A stretch of DNA of 64,000 bases from NCBI GenBank assembly GCA_016218975.1, contig JACRCO010000029.1, positions 43,840 to 107,839 of the forward strand. The letters run 5' to 3'. Under the pieces are notes generated by a model. It saw only the letters and a program-made list of their open reading frames with translations, was not told the DNA's origin and did not search any database. Below, piece by piece: positions 34,600 to 45,020 of the stretch. The DNA is from Deltaproteobacteria bacterium. GTDB taxonomy: Bacteria > Desulfobacterota > Deferrimicrobia > Deferrimicrobiales > Deferrimicrobiaceae. A program made the position numbers and the translations under genes. Within the stretch, counting starts at the first letter, position 1; each line of letters begins with the position of its first letter.

Positions 34600-36533
34600 A
34601 GCGCCGTTTGGCGGGCGCCCTGTTCATCCTCAACCTGGCTTTATGGTGTGCGGCGGCGCACGGGCAGGCGCCGTACGCCGCTTCCTCTTCCGATACCGTT
34701 CCCGTCCCGCGTCCCGCGGTCGCCGCCGCCGCCCGTTCGATGCCCATCCTTCCGTTCTGGCGCGCGGAACGGGAGTTCCAGGCCGGGAAGCCGGAGGAAG
34801 CCCTGTCCCTCTTTCTGGATCTCGCATACAACTATCCCGACGACGAGCGCAAGGGATTCGTATGGATGCGGGTGGGTGAACTGCTGCTCGCCCGGGGCGA
34901 CCTGGAGCCCGCACTCTCCGCCGCCGACAAGGCCATCCTCTTTTCCCGCGCGCGGTTCCTTTCTCTTTCCGCCATGGACCTCAAGTTCCGTGTCTACCGC
35001 CGGATGCAGTGGCGGTCCGAGGCGCGCCAGGTGGCCGCTTACCTGCTGGAGCAGAGATACATATACGCCGATCCCCCGAAGCTGCTCGCGTTCATGGCCC
35101 GCGCGGACGCGGAAGACGGCAGGATCGCCCAGTCCCTGGGCCTCTATCGCCGCGCCGTCGCGGCGGCGCGCACGCCGGAAGATGCGGCGAATATCCGCGC
35201 CGAAAGGGACACGTTGATCGACGGGTTCACGGACATCCCCGCCCTCCGGGAGGCGGCCGAAGGCGAGGAAGAAGCGCAGGTAAAGGCCCACCTGTTCCTG
35301 ACCCTTGGAAAACTGGCCGCGCGGAAAGGATTCACCGGGATGGGGGCGTTCGCCCTCGAAAAGTCGGCGCGCCTCGGCGGCGCCAGGGGGTCCGAGGCGG
35401 CGGAGCAGCTCTACCGCCTGGAAAAGATCGTCGCAACCCGTCCGAAAATCGTCGGGCTCCTCCCGTTGAGCGGAAAACTCGGCGACCTGGGATTCGCCGT
35501 CCTCTCGGGGGCGGAAGTCGCCCTCAAACATGCGCGGGAAAAAGGGACGGAATCAACCATGCCGAGTCTGCGCTGGGTGGATACCGGCGGACATCCGGAG
35601 CGAGCGCGCAGGGAGTTCCTCGCGGGGGCGGGGGACAAGCACGTGATCGGCTTTCTCGGCCCGCTGACGGGCGAGGAAGGCCGCTCCGTCGGTGTCGCCG
35701 TCGGGCCGAAATCTCCCCCGGTTCTCTATCTCGGGCAGAAGGCGATTCCCGAGAAGCCGTTCCTCTACGGCTTCGGCCTTTCCCCGATACAAGAGGCGCG
35801 TGCGGTGCTTGCCCATCTTCAGAGAAACGGCATGTCGAACCTGCTTCTTCTCTACCCGGAGAACGGTTACGGGAAAGGTTTCTCGGAGGCGGTGGCGGCG
35901 GCGGCGAAGGAAACCGGCATCCGGGTGAGCCGCAGCGTCTCCTATGCTCCCGACCTGAAGGATTTCACCGATGTTATCAAGAAAGCGGTTGGGGCATCCG
36001 CGTTCCACCGCGACGCGAGGGCGAAGGAAAAAGGAAAGGCGATGAGGCTCAAGCAGGAAGCGGTCGTGGTGGCCGACCGGTGGGACCGGGTTTTCCTCGT
36101 CGCGTCGCAGCTTCGCTACTACAACGTCTACCTGCCGCTGGCCGGGTTCTCGGGATGGAACGACGAAGAGCTGATCCGGAAGGCAGGGGACGCCGTGGCG
36201 GGATCTGTGTTTTCCGTCGATTACGCCGACGCTATTCCGGGCACGCAGGGGGAAAGGTTCCGGGCGAATTTCCAGGAGGCGCTCCGCTCCGCTCCGTCCC
36301 GCTTCGAGGCGATGGGATACGACGGGGCCGCGCTCCTGTCGGAAGCGTACCGCCTCGAGACCGGAAAAGAGGCCCGCACGGGCGCTGAAGCTTCGCGCGA
36401 CAGGATCCCGCGCCTGAAAACCTTCCGCGGCGTTACCGGGACCTTCCAGTTCGGGACCGCGGGGGACATGCGCAGGAAGGTGTTCCTGCTTCAGGTCGAG
36501 CTTGGGAACTTCGTCCCGGTGCCCGAATCGTGA
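34596..36533 (+). CDS. LpoA-like / periplasmic-binding-fold protein with N-terminal TPR
   Basis: 645 residues, TTG start overlapping the dnaJ stop (TTGA). The signal peptide ([19 protein letters not shown]) implies export; no clear lipobox. Residues about 50-270 are helical, TPR-like ([20 protein letters not shown]). From about 285 a type I periplasmic-binding fold begins ([58 protein letters not shown]). This TPR plus binding-fold layout matches LpoA, the outer-membrane activator of penicillin-binding protein 1A, and related proteins. A role in envelope assembly is likely; a classical transporter role is less likely as no permease is nearby. Confidence 0.82.
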   Translation: MKRRLAGALFILNLALWCAAAHGQAPYAASSSDTVPVPRPAVAAAARSMPILPFWRAEREFQAGKPEEALSLFLDLAYNYPDDERKGFVWMRVGELLLARGDLEPALSAADKAILFSRARFLSLSAMDLKFRVYRRMQWRSEARQVAAYLLEQRYIYADPPKLLAFMARADAEDGRIAQSLGLYRRAVAAARTPEDAANIRAERDTLIDGFTDIPALREAAEGEEEAQVKAHLFLTLGKLAARKGFTGMGAFALEKSARLGGARGSEAAEQLYRLEKIVATRPKIVGLLPLSGKLGDLGFAVLSGAEVALKHAREKGTESTMPSLRWVDTGGHPERARREFLAGAGDKHVIGFLGPLTGEEGRSVGVAVGPKSPPVLYLGQKAIPEKPFLYGFGLSPIQEARAVLAHLQRNGMSNLLLLYPENGYGKGFSEAVAAAAKETGIRVSRSVSYAPDLKDFTDVIKKAVGASAFHRDARAKEKGKAMRLKQEAVVVADRWDRVFLVASQLRYYNVYLPLAGFSGWNDEELIRKAGDAVAGSVFSVDYADAIPGTQGERFRANFQEALRSAPSRFEAMGYDGAALLSEAYRLETGKEARTGAEASRDRIPRLKTFRGVTGTFQFGTAGDMRRKVFLLQVELGNFVPVPES

Positions 36534-36870
36534 GCGTGAAAAGCGCCGGCTGGGCTACGCACGCCTCACGGGGTGCCCCTCGCGGGGGACGCCTTGCCCG
36601 GCCGTCCATGGCCGGACTACGGCTCCGTAGCATCCTCGCTCGCTGCCATGGACGGCAGCGTGCCGCGAGCGCATGGATGCGCAGGAGCGGCCCGCCCTCC
36701 CTGGCTCCCGCTTCGTTGCTACAGGCCCCCGCGAGGGGCACCCCGCCTCGGCGGCTCGCCCGTCAGGCATCCGATCACCGGCGTTCCTGGGTGTTGAGGG
36801 CACCCCGGATCGGTGGCACTCACGCAAATTCACCTTCTTTCCATAATTACTCGGTTGGCAATTGGCGCCG
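36534..36870. other. Intergenic region with dispersed repeat copy C
   Basis: About 335 bases between the LpoA-like gene and the helicase, mostly occupied by the repeat at 36569-36745 and its flanks (GGGCTACGCACGCCTCAC to the left, matching copy A). The last 70 bases are AT-richer and may contain the helicase promoter. No gene. Confidence 0.6.
36569..36745 (+). repeat. Dispersed MITE-like repeat, copy C
   Basis: A 177-bp unit with perfect 20-bp terminal inverted repeats: CGGGGTGCCCCTCGCGGGGG (36569-36588) and CCCCCGCGAGGGGCACCCCG (36726-36745). It contains the 53-bp core (36640-36692). It is shorter than copy A (323 bp) because the left interior is about 150 bases smaller. No coding content. 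Confidence 0.8.
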
Positions 36871-38880
36871 GTGACTTCAGTTCTGGCGAAAGAGGTGCGG
36901 GGGGCGTTTGATCCCGGGGGGGGGATTTCGCGGGCGCTTCCGGGGTTCGAGCCGAGACCCGGGCAGGTGCGGCTTGCCGCAGCGTGGGCGGAGGCGATCG
37001 CCCGCGGCGGGATCCTTGTGGCGGAGGCGGCCACGGGGATCGGAAAGACCCTCGCTTACCTCGTTCCGGTCGTGCTTTCCGGCCGCAAGGCGATCGTGTC
37101 AACCGGCACGAAAACGCTTCAGCAGCAATTGGTCGAAAACGATATCCCCGTCGTGCGGGAAGCGCTGCGCGTCCCGTTCTCCTGCGTCCTGGTCAAGGGG
37201 CGCGCCAACTACCTCTGCCGCAGGCGATGGAAGCGGTTCTCCGTCCAGCCGCTCTTCGAATTCGCCCGGGAGGCGAGCCTCTTCGACCGGATGCGCGCTT
37301 TCGCCGAAACCACGCGCACGGGGGATCTCTCCGAGTGCCCGGGGATCCCCGAAGACTTCAGGGCATGGAACGAGGTCAACGCCCGCTCCGAGATGTGCGA
37401 CGCCTCCGCGTGCGCGGAGTCGGACCGGTGCTACCTCATGGAAGTCCGCCGGCGGGCCGCCGAGGCGGACCTCGTGGTCGTCAACCATCACCTGTTCTTC
37501 GCGGACCTGGCGCTCCGCTCGAAGGCGGAAGGCGCCCCGGACATCCTCCCGCTGCCCGACGCCGTCGTCATCGACGAAGCTCACGGCATGGAAGAAGTCG
37601 CCTCCTCTTTCTTCGGCGTGACTGTTTCCCTGTGGAGGGCGCAGGAGCTTTGCCGCGACATCGTGCGGTCCTGCGGCAAGGCGGGAGAAGGTTGGCGTCC
37701 CGCGCTTCCCGCCGCGGAAGCGCTTCGGCGCGCAGCGGAGATGCTGTTCGGTTCCGCCGGAGAGGCGCAAGGGAGGTTCTTCCTGCCCGAGCCTTCCGCA
37801 GATGCATCCTTCGACCGGCGCTCGGAGGACCTTTCCCGCGCAGGGCAGGAGCTTTGCCTGGCGCTGGCGGCGTGCCAGGCAGGCCGGGACGCCGGGGGAA
37901 ATTCCGTCGGTCTTCCCTCGGGGGACGCGGATCTGCTGGCCCGTCGGGCGCGCTCCTTCGTGGAGGATTTTTCCGCGCTGCGCTCCCCCGATCCCGGCGG
38001 CACCGTGGCATGGGGGGAGCGGAAAGGGCATTCCGTCGCTTTCTGCCGCACCCCCGTCGAAGTATCCGGCGTGCTCGCCGCGACCATGTGGCGCGAATCG
38101 GTCCCGTTCCTTCTGACGTCCGCCACGCTCTCCGTTTCCCGTAACCTCTCCTATTTCCGGGAACGGGTGGGCCTGGGCGCTGTTGATGCGAAGGAACTCA
38201 TCGTGGATAATGAGTTTGACTTTGCGCGCAGGGCTCTGGCGTACGTGCCTTCCGGACTTCCGGACCCGGGCGAGGAAGGGTTTCCCGCAGCCGCCGCCGG
38301 GGAGGTCGCCGCGATCCTTTCGGCTTCCGGCGGGGGGGCGTTGATCCTGTGCACCAGCTACCGCACTTTGGGTGCGCTGGATGAGGCGTTGCGTGAAGAC
38401 CTTCCGTTCACGCTGTACGTGCAGGGAGAGGCCCCGCGTACGCACCTGCTGCGGGCGTTCCGCGAGGAGGAAGACGCGGTACTGATCGGGACGGGAACAT
38501 TCTGGGAGGGGATCGACGTGCCGGGCGAGTCGCTGCGGTGCGTCATCATCGACAAGCTCCCTTTCGCTCCGCCTGCCGATCCCGTGGTGTCGGCCCGCAT
38601 CCGGGCCGTCCGGGAGCGCGGCGGTGACCCGTTCGCCGATTACCAGGTCCCCGAAGCCGTTCTGGCGCTGCGGCAGGGGGTCGGCCGCCTTCTACGGCGG
38701 GGAGACGATTTCGGTGCGGTGGCTATCCTCGACCGACGGGTGTTTTCGAGAAGCTACGGAGAGACCTTCAGGAGGAACCTTCCTGAAATGACTTGGACCC
38801 GGGATCGTGAGGCGGTAAAGTCGTTCTTCCTCCGGTTTCGCGGGAATAAATCTTCGCCGGGCAAGGAGGGAAGCGGATGA
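36871..38880 (+). CDS. DinG-family ATP-dependent helicase (XPD-like, Fe-S)
   Basis: About 670 residues; GTG at 36871 chosen, with TTG at 36862 or GTG at 36895 possible. Superfamily 2 helicase motifs: VAEAATGIGKTLAYLVPVVL (Walker A), VNHHLFF, DAVVIDEAHGMEE (DEAH), FLLTSATLS, GTGTFWEGIDVPGESL and ALRQGVGRLLRRGDDFG (motif VI). Four candidate iron-sulfur Cys lie between Walker A and DEAH (NYLC, and the EMCDASACAESDRC group). It probably unwinds 5'-tailed or R-loop DNA during repair. The stop overlaps galU. Confidence 0.9.
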   Translation: MTSVLAKEVRGAFDPGGGISRALPGFEPRPGQVRLAAAWAEAIARGGILVAEAATGIGKTLAYLVPVVLSGRKAIVSTGTKTLQQQLVENDIPVVREALRVPFSCVLVKGRANYLCRRRWKRFSVQPLFEFAREASLFDRMRAFAETTRTGDLSECPGIPEDFRAWNEVNARSEMCDASACAESDRCYLMEVRRRAAEADLVVVNHHLFFADLALRSKAEGAPDILPLPDAVVIDEAHGMEEVASSFFGVTVSLWRAQELCRDIVRSCGKAGEGWRPALPAAEALRRAAEMLFGSAGEAQGRFFLPEPSADASFDRRSEDLSRAGQELCLALAACQAGRDAGGNSVGLPSGDADLLARRARSFVEDFSALRSPDPGGTVAWGERKGHSVAFCRTPVEVSGVLAATMWRESVPFLLTSATLSVSRNLSYFRERVGLGAVDAKELIVDNEFDFARRALAYVPSGLPDPGEEGFPAAAAGEVAAILSASGGGALILCTSYRTLGALDEALREDLPFTLYVQGEAPRTHLLRAFREEEDAVLIGTGTFWEGIDVPGESLRCVIIDKLPFAPPADPVVSARIRAVRERGGDPFADYQVPEAVLALRQGVGRLLRRGDDFGAVAILDRRVFSRSYGETFRRNLPEMTWTRDREAVKSFFLRFRGNKSSPGKEGSG

Positions 38881-39743
38881 TACGAAAGGCGGTTTTTCCG
38901 GCTGCCGGTTTCGGAACCCGGTTCCTTCCGGCGACGAAGGCTTCACCCAAGGAAATGCTCCCGCTCGTGGACAAGCCCCTCATCCAGCACGGCGTCGAGG
39001 AGGCGAGGGCCTCGGGGATCCGGGACATGATCGTCGTCACCGGCCGGGGGAAGAACGCCATCGAGGACCACTTCGACGTTTCTTTCGAACTGGAGGCGAC
39101 GCTGGCGAAGAAAGGGGACGGGAAACTGCATTCCCTCATCCGCTCCATATCCGACATGGGCGACTTCTTCTACGTCCGGCAGAACCTTCCCCTGGGCCTT
39201 GGCCACGCCGTCCTGCGAACGATGGACCTGGTCGGGGAGGAGCCGTTCGCGGTGATACTGTCGGACGACGTCATCGACTCCAAGGTGCCGGTTCTCCGGC
39301 AGATGATCGATATTTATATGAAGTACAGCGCCGGGGCGGTCCTTGCCATCCAGAAAGTACCCCGGGAACATGTCTCGCGCTACGGCATCATAGAAGGCAG
39401 GAAGATCGGCGAAGGCGTGTACGAAATCACGGACATGGTCGAAAAGCCCAGGCCCGAAAAGGCCCCGTCGGACCTGGCGATCATAGGCCGCTACATCCTT
39501 CCGCCGCTGATCTTTCCCGCCCTGCAGGCGACGAAACCCGGGTCGGGGGGGGAACTCCAGCTCACCGACGCCATACGCGCGCTGCTTTCCGAGGAGCGGG
39601 TCCTCGGGTACGCATTCGAGGGGGTGCGGTACGACGCGGGCACCAAGCTCGGGTTCCTCATGGCCAACATAGCCTTCGCGCTCAAGGACCCGGAAATCGG
39701 GCCGGGGTTGCGCGCTTTTCTGAAGAAGGAGAGGATCAGTTGA
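38877..39743 (+). CDS. galU: UTP-glucose-1-phosphate uridylyltransferase
   Basis: 288 residues, ATG overlapping the previous stop. Nucleotidyltransferase with KAVFPAAGFGTRFLPATKAS, PKEMLPLVDKPLIQ, EEPFAVILSDDVID and ITDMVEKPRPEKAPSDLAII. It makes UDP-glucose for envelope polysaccharides and glycosylation, and could supply the glycosyltransferases at the left of the window. It overlaps the next gene by 4 bases. Confidence 0.96.
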   Translation: MIRKAVFPAAGFGTRFLPATKASPKEMLPLVDKPLIQHGVEEARASGIRDMIVVTGRGKNAIEDHFDVSFELEATLAKKGDGKLHSLIRSISDMGDFFYVRQNLPLGLGHAVLRTMDLVGEEPFAVILSDDVIDSKVPVLRQMIDIYMKYSAGAVLAIQKVPREHVSRYGIIEGRKIGEGVYEITDMVEKPRPEKAPSDLAIIGRYILPPLIFPALQATKPGSGGELQLTDAIRALLSEERVLGYAFEGVRYDAGTKLGFLMANIAFALKDPEIGPGLRAFLKKERIS

Positions 39744-40186
39744 GCCGAATCACGAAAAAAAGGATCGTGGGCGAAACGGAAATCCGGGCCAGCGCCTGCG
39801 CGTTGGGCCAGGTTTCGGTCGTCGACATTTCCGACGAAACCGCACAAAGCCCGCCCTCCGACGTGCATGAAACGGCGGAGGAGGTGGTCATCCGGATGGA
39901 GCTGCCGGGTGTGTCCCGTGAAAATGTGGAGGTACGTGTGCGCGGCTCCCGCATCGAAGTTTGCGGGGAGAAACCGCCGGACAATGCGGGGGAGGACGCC
40001 TCCTACCTGTGCCTGGAGCGGATCTTCGGCAGGTTCCACCGGGCGTTCGACGTGGCGGGCTCCGTGAATCTCAACCGAATGACGGCGGTCCTGAAGGAGG
40101 GGGTCCTGGTCCTGTCCCTGCCAAAAGTGCCCGACCGGCGCGGGCGGGAGCTGCGGATCCCGATCGCATCCGAGGAAGAGAAGTGA
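39740..40186 (+). CDS. Small heat shock protein (Hsp20/alpha-crystallin family)
   Basis: 148 residues, TTG start overlapping the galU stop. The alpha-crystallin domain spans about residues 48-140: DVHETAEEVVIRMELPGVSR, VRVRGSRIEVCGEKP, CLERIFGRFHRAFDVAGSV, AVLKEGVLVLSLPKV. A short C-terminal tail with ELRIPIAS supplies an I-x-I-like motif for oligomerisation. ATP-independent holdase; adjacency to lon suggests a protein quality-control cluster. Confidence 0.9.
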   Translation: MSRITKKRIVGETEIRASACALGQVSVVDISDETAQSPPSDVHETAEEVVIRMELPGVSRENVEVRVRGSRIEVCGEKPPDNAGEDASYLCLERIFGRFHRAFDVAGSVNLNRMTAVLKEGVLVLSLPKVPDRRGRELRIPIASEEEK

Positions 40187-40210
40187 ATCCAGTGAGGGGG
40201 AGCGACCGAC

Positions 40211-42679
40211 ATGGCGGATGAACCGACCAGGCGCGAAGAGCCGGAAATCCTGCCCGCCGAGAAGCCGGAAGGAGAGAAGCCGACGCTTCCCCGGCCGATC
40301 GAAGAGGGAAGCGAACCGAAGGAGGCTGCTCCCGAGATTCCCTCGGTGCTGCCGCTGCTCCCGGTGCGGGACATCGTCATCTTCCCGTACATGACCCTGC
40401 CTCTATTTGTCGGACGGGAGGGTTCGATCGCGGCGGTGGAGGAGGCGTTGTCGCGGGACCGTCACATCTTCCTTGCGACCCAGAAGGATCCCGCGGTCGA
40501 GGAACCCAAGGTGGAAGATCTCTACCGCACCGGCACCGTCGCGATGATAATGCGGATGCTCAAGCTTCCGGACGGCCGGCTGAAGATCCTTATCCAGGGG
40601 GTCGTGAAGGGGAGTATCCTGGAATTCCTCGAGACCAGGCCCACGGTCCGCGTCCGCATCGACCGGATCGTCGAGCCGCCCGTGAAGGAAGGGCCGCTCG
40701 AGGTGGAAGCGCTGATGCGCGCTTCCCGCGAGAAGATCGAGAAGATCCTCTCCCTGAAGAACATGCCGGTGGAGATCCTGATGGTCACCGAGAACATCGG
40801 CAACCCCGGCGTCCTTGCGGACCTCGTGGCTTCCAACCTTCGGCTCAAGATCGAGGAGGCCCAGGGCGTCCTCGAGGAAACCGACCCCTTCGCCCGCCTG
40901 ACGCTTGTGAACAACCTCCTTTCGCGCGAGCTCCAGCTTGCCGACATGCAGGCCAAGATCCAGAGCCAGGCCAAGGAGGAGATGTCGAAGAGCCAGCGTG
41001 AGTATTTCCTTCGGGAGCAGCTCAAGGCGATCAAGACCGAGCTGGGCGACCTCGACGGCAAGACGGAGGAGATCGACGAGCTTCGTGAGAAGGTCAAAAC
41101 GGCGGGGATGCCCGAGGAAGTGCAGAAGGAGGCCGAAAAGCAGCTCCGGCGCCTGGAAGGGATGCACCCGGACTCGGCGGAGTCTTCCGTGGTGCGGACC
41201 TATCTCGACTGGATGGTCGAACTTCCGTGGAAGAAGGAAACGAAGGACAACATCCTCATCGGTAAGGCGAAGAAGATCCTGGACGAGGACCACCACGACC
41301 TCGAGAAGGTCAAGGAGCGGATACTGGAGTACCTCGCCGTCCGGAAGCTCAAGGACAAAATGAAAGGGCCGATCCTTTGCTTCGTGGGTCCGCCGGGCGT
41401 GGGGAAGACTTCCCTGGGGAAGTCGATCGCGAGATCCATGGGCCGCAAGTTCATCCGGATGTCGCTGGGAGGCATCAGGGACGAGGCCGAAATCCGCGGA
41501 CACCGCCGCACCTACGTAGGCGCGCTTCCAGGCCGTATAATCCAGGGGATGAAACAGGCGGGGACCCGGAACCCCGTGTTCATGCTGGACGAAATCGACA
41601 AACTCGGGGCCGACTTCCGCGGTGACCCCTCCGCTGCGCTGCTGGAGGTGCTCGACCCCGAGCAGAACTTCGCCTTCAGTGACAACTACCTGAACGTGCC
41701 GTTCGACCTTTCCAAGGTGCTGTTCATCGGCACCGCGAATATCATCGATCCCGTTCCTCCGGCCCTGAAGGACCGGATGGAGATCATCCACCTGTCGGGG
41801 TACACGGACGTCGACAAGCTGGCCATCGCCAAGCGCTTCCTCCTCCCGCGGCAGAGGGAGGATAACGGCGTCAAGGACGGGCAGCTTAAGATGACCGACA
41901 AGGCCATCCTGGCGATCATCCACCAGTACACGCGGGAAGCGGGCCTGAGGAACCTGGAGAGAGAGATTTCCCAGGTATGCCGGAAGACCGCGCGGAAGAT
42001 CGCCGAAGGGGGGAAGGGGCCGTTTTCCATAACGCCGAAGAACCTGTCGAAATTCCTGGGCGTGCCGAAGTTCCTTCCCGAAACGGAAGGGGAGAAGGAC
42101 GAGGTCGGCGTGGCCACGGGGTTGGCGTGGACGCCCACAGGCGGCGATATCCTCTTCATCGAGGTGTCGCTCGTCAGGGGGAAAGGGGCGGTCACCATAA
42201 CCGGCTCCCTGGGCGACGTCATGAAGGAGAGCGCGCAGGCGGCGATCACGTACACCCGGTCGCGGGCGTCCCGGCTGGGGCTGGCCAGGGACTTCCATTC
42301 CAATTACGACATACACATCCACGTACCGGCGGGGGCGATCCCGAAGGACGGCCCGTCCGCGGGTATCACGATAGCCACGGCCCTGATCTCGTCTCTCACC
42401 GGGATCCCCGTGCGGCGGGACGTGGCGATGACGGGGGAGATCACCCTGCGGGGGAGAGTCCTGCCGATAGGGGGCTTGAAGGAAAAATCGCTGGCGGCCT
42501 TGCGCGCAGGCATCACCAGTATCATCGTTCCCGAGCAGAACAGGAAGGACCTCGAAGAGATCCCGAAGCACGAGGCGCGGCAATTCACGTTCACTCTGGT
42601 CGGCAGCATGGACGACGTTGTCGAGAAGGCGCTTCGCAGAAATCCCTTCCGGAAGGCGGGGGATCGGAAAACCAAGTGA
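40211..42679 (+). CDS. lon: ATP-dependent protease La (Lon)
   Basis: 822 residues, ATG after GAGGGGGA. N-terminal LAN domain ([20 protein letters not shown]), coiled-coil region, AAA+ domain with Walker [16 protein letters not shown] (about residue 393) and Walker [13 protein letters not shown], and the serine-lysine protease domain with PKDGPSAG (catalytic S716) and [10 protein letters not shown] (K759). It degrades misfolded and some regulatory proteins. An acidic, proline-rich N-terminal extension of about 40 residues precedes the LAN domain. The stop overlaps thiL. Confidence 0.98.
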   Translation: MADEPTRREEPEILPAEKPEGEKPTLPRPIEEGSEPKEAAPEIPSVLPLLPVRDIVIFPYMTLPLFVGREGSIAAVEEALSRDRHIFLATQKDPAVEEPKVEDLYRTGTVAMIMRMLKLPDGRLKILIQGVVKGSILEFLETRPTVRVRIDRIVEPPVKEGPLEVEALMRASREKIEKILSLKNMPVEILMVTENIGNPGVLADLVASNLRLKIEEAQGVLEETDPFARLTLVNNLLSRELQLADMQAKIQSQAKEEMSKSQREYFLREQLKAIKTELGDLDGKTEEIDELREKVKTAGMPEEVQKEAEKQLRRLEGMHPDSAESSVVRTYLDWMVELPWKKETKDNILIGKAKKILDEDHHDLEKVKERILEYLAVRKLKDKMKGPILCFVGPPGVGKTSLGKSIARSMGRKFIRMSLGGIRDEAEIRGHRRTYVGALPGRIIQGMKQAGTRNPVFMLDEIDKLGADFRGDPSAALLEVLDPEQNFAFSDNYLNVPFDLSKVLFIGTANIIDPVPPALKDRMEIIHLSGYTDVDKLAIAKRFLLPRQREDNGVKDGQLKMTDKAILAIIHQYTREAGLRNLEREISQVCRKTARKIAEGGKGPFSITPKNLSKFLGVPKFLPETEGEKDEVGVATGLAWTPTGGDILFIEVSLVRGKGAVTITGSLGDVMKESAQAAITYTRSRASRLGLARDFHSNYDIHIHVPAGAIPKDGPSAGITIATALISSLTGIPVRRDVAMTGEITLRGRVLPIGGLKEKSLAALRAGITSIIVPEQNRKDLEEIPKHEARQFTFTLVGSMDDVVEKALRRNPFRKAGDRKTK

Positions 42680-43758
42680 AACGCGACGACCCCTCCCCGG
42701 GGAACCTGCGGGACCTCGGCGAGTTCGGGTTCATCGACCTGGTAAGACGGCGGTACGGCGGGAAGGCCCGTCCGGGTGAAATCGGCATCGGGGACGACGG
42801 CGCGGTGCTGCTTTCGCCTCGGGGGAAAGTGGTCCTCTCGACCGACCTGCTGTTGGAAGGGACGCATTTCGATCTCCGGTACTTCCTCCCCGAGGAAATC
42901 GGCTGGCGGGCGCTCTCCGCCAATCTTTCCGACCTCGCGGCGATGGGAGCTTCACCGGTCTGCTACCTTGCCGCGCTGGCTGCGCCGCCCGACGCTTCCG
43001 TAAAATTCCTCGCATCCGTTTTTCGCGGGATGGCCCGGGCCGCCCGTCCTTCGGGGATCCGCCTTATGGGCGGCGACACCTGCCGGGGGGAGAAGATCGT
43101 GTTGTCTCTGACCGTCATGGGAAAAGCCGCCGCCGGGAAAACGGCCGCCCGCCGCGGGGCGCGGCCCGGGGATATCCTCTTCGTCACCGGTGAGCCGGGC
43201 TGGTCGCGCCTGGGATTTAAGCTTCTCTCCGGTGGGCGTCCCCGCAATCCATCCGGTTGGAAGCGGACGGCGATGCGCCGCCACCTGATGCCTTCGGCTC
43301 GTTGGAGGGAGGGGACGGCGGCCGCCGGGTGCGGAGCCGTGTCGGCGATGATCGATCTTTCCGACGGTTTGCTTCAGGACCTGTCGCACCTGCTGAAACC
43401 GGAAGGGATGGGCGCCGTCCTGGACGAGAAGTCCTTTCACCTCTCTACGCAATTCCGAAAAGCCGCGGCGGAACTCAAGGAAAATCCGCTCGCGTCTTTT
43501 CTCGCCGGCGGGGAGGACTACGAGCTGCTCATGGCGGTGCGTCCTCACAAGTACGAGTCCTTCAGGCGGGCCGCGCGCAATTTTCCGGCGGGCGTCTTCC
43601 CGATCGGAGTGGTGACGAAGGGCGGAGGCGTCCGGGTGCGCCGCGCCGACGGAACGTGGATGGCGGGCGCGTGGCTTCCGCGCGGCTTCACCCACTTTCC
43701 CTCCTTATCCAGGCCGATCGCTCCGGGCATCAAGCGTTCCCGGCGCAGCCGCAACTGA
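42676..43758 (+). CDS. thiL: Thiamine-monophosphate kinase
   Basis: 360 residues from the GTG overlapping the lon stop. ThiL phosphorylates thiamine monophosphate to the diphosphate using ATP. Motifs: [75 protein letters not shown] and [12 protein letters not shown], all typical of the PurM/ThiL fold. The product is the cofactor required by IorA in this window. Confidence 0.95.
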   Translation: MKRDDPSPGNLRDLGEFGFIDLVRRRYGGKARPGEIGIGDDGAVLLSPRGKVVLSTDLLLEGTHFDLRYFLPEEIGWRALSANLSDLAAMGASPVCYLAALAAPPDASVKFLASVFRGMARAARPSGIRLMGGDTCRGEKIVLSLTVMGKAAAGKTAARRGARPGDILFVTGEPGWSRLGFKLLSGGRPRNPSGWKRTAMRRHLMPSARWREGTAAAGCGAVSAMIDLSDGLLQDLSHLLKPEGMGAVLDEKSFHLSTQFRKAAAELKENPLASFLAGGEDYELLMAVRPHKYESFRRAARNFPAGVFPIGVVTKGGGVRVRRADGTWMAGAWLPRGFTHFPSLSRPIAPGIKRSRRSRN

Positions 43759-43766
43759 TCCCTGCC

Positions 43767-45020
43767 ATGAAACTCATGCTTCTGATCTTCCTGTTCGGCG
43801 CTTCCGCCTTCTTCTCCTCGGTGGAGACGGCGTTCTTCGCGCTGCGGCGCGTGGATTTCCTGAAATGGAAGGAGGAAGGCAACCGGAGGGCGGGGGCCAT
43901 CGAGAAGATGCTCGAGGCGCCGGGGAAGCTCATCGCGACGATTTTCATCGGCAACGAGATCGCCAACGTGGCGATCTCCACGCTGATCGCGGCGTTCCTC
44001 ATCCGGCAGTTCCCCGCGCACGGGGAGGTATTGGCGCTTTTCCTGGGCACGGCGGGGATTCTCATCCTCGGGGACATCGCCCCGAAGTGTATCGCCTGGC
44101 CGCGCGCGAAGTCCTGGTCGCTCCTGGCCGTCCGCCCGTTCGGGGTCTTCTCGCGGATCGTTTCTCCCGTCCGCTACCTCCTGGAAAACGCGGCCTCCGC
44201 CATCCTGCGCCTGTTCGGGGGAGGGACGCTCGCCGGGGACCGCCCGGGACTTTCGGAAAGGGAATTCCGCGCCTTGGTGGACGTCGGGGAGGAAACCGGC
44301 ACGATCGACCCCGGAGAGAAGGAACTCATACACAACATCTTCGAATTGACCGAGCAGAGGGCGGGGGAGATCATGACCCCCTTCGCGGACGTGTTCATGG
44401 TCCCGGTATCCCTGCCCTACCCGGAACTCCTTGCCCAGTTCCGCAGGTATCGACGGTCCCGTATCCCCGTCTACGAAGGCGAGCGCCGGAACGTCACCGG
44501 CGTCCTGCATTTCAAGGAGCTCCTCAAATCGATGGGAGAAGGGAAGGAAGAGGTCGACTGGCGGACGCTCGTGAAACCCCCGTTGGTCGTGCCGGCGTCG
44601 AAGAAGCTGCCGTACCTGCTGCGGGATTTCCAGAAGTTGAAAGTTCACCTCGCGCTGGTGGTGGACGAATTCGGGGAACTGGAAGGGATCGTCACGCTGG
44701 AAGACGTCCTTGAAGAGCTGTTCGGCGACATTCGCGAGGAGCACGATCGGGAGGAGAAGGAGATCGTCTCCCTTCCGGACGGCGCCTTCCGGGTGCTGGG
44801 AAAAACCTCGGTCCGCCGGCTCAACAAGGAGTTCGGCGCGGAGTTTTCGGACGAGGAATGGGACACCGTAGCCGGCCTGCTGCTTCACGAGTTCGGCAGG
44901 TTGCCCGGCAGGGGGGACTCGATCGTACTGGGAACCCATCGATTCACCGTGGAGCGGCTGAAAGGGATCCGCATCGTCGAGGTCGGGGTGCGTAAAGCGG
45001 CCGGGGAGGAGAAGATATGA
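43767..45020 (+). CDS. CNNM/CorC-family membrane protein (DUF21-CBS-CorC_HlyC), copy 1
   Basis: 417 residues from the ATG at 43767. Three or four membrane helices of the DUF21/CNNM domain (LMLLIFLFGASAFFSSVETA, ATIFIGNEIANVAISTLIAA, ALFLGTAGILILGDIAPKCI), two CBS domains (IMTPFADVFMVPVSLPYPEL; PPLVVPASKKLPYLLRDFQK) and the C-terminal CorC_HlyC domain (VAGLLLHEFGRLPGRGDSIV). Members are linked to magnesium or cobalt efflux or homeostasis; the 'hemolysin' label is historical. Overlaps its paralog downstream by 4 bases. Confidence 0.9.
   Translation: MKLMLLIFLFGASAFFSSVETAFFALRRVDFLKWKEEGNRRAGAIEKMLEAPGKLIATIFIGNEIANVAISTLIAAFLIRQFPAHGEVLALFLGTAGILILGDIAPKCIAWPRAKSWSLLAVRPFGVFSRIVSPVRYLLENAASAILRLFGGGTLAGDRPGLSEREFRALVDVGEETGTIDPGEKELIHNIFELTEQRAGEIMTPFADVFMVPVSLPYPELLAQFRRYRRSRIPVYEGERRNVTGVLHFKELLKSMGEGKEEVDWRTLVKPPLVVPASKKLPYLLRDFQKLKVHLALVVDEFGELEGIVTLEDVLEELFGDIREEHDREEKEIVSLPDGAFRVLGKTSVRRLNKEFGAEFSDEEWDTVAGLLLHEFGRLPGRGDSIVLGTHRFTVERLKGIRIVEVGVRKAAGEEKI

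Noticed and set aside
36555..37034. Minus-strand frame spanning repeat copy C and the helicase start
   Set aside because: It is built from repeat DNA and antisense helicase sequence, without homology or a plausible start.
40403..42583. 726-codon minus-strand frame opposite lon
   Set aside because: Antisense to an unmistakable Lon protease; composition rich in Arg/His/Gln with no domain.
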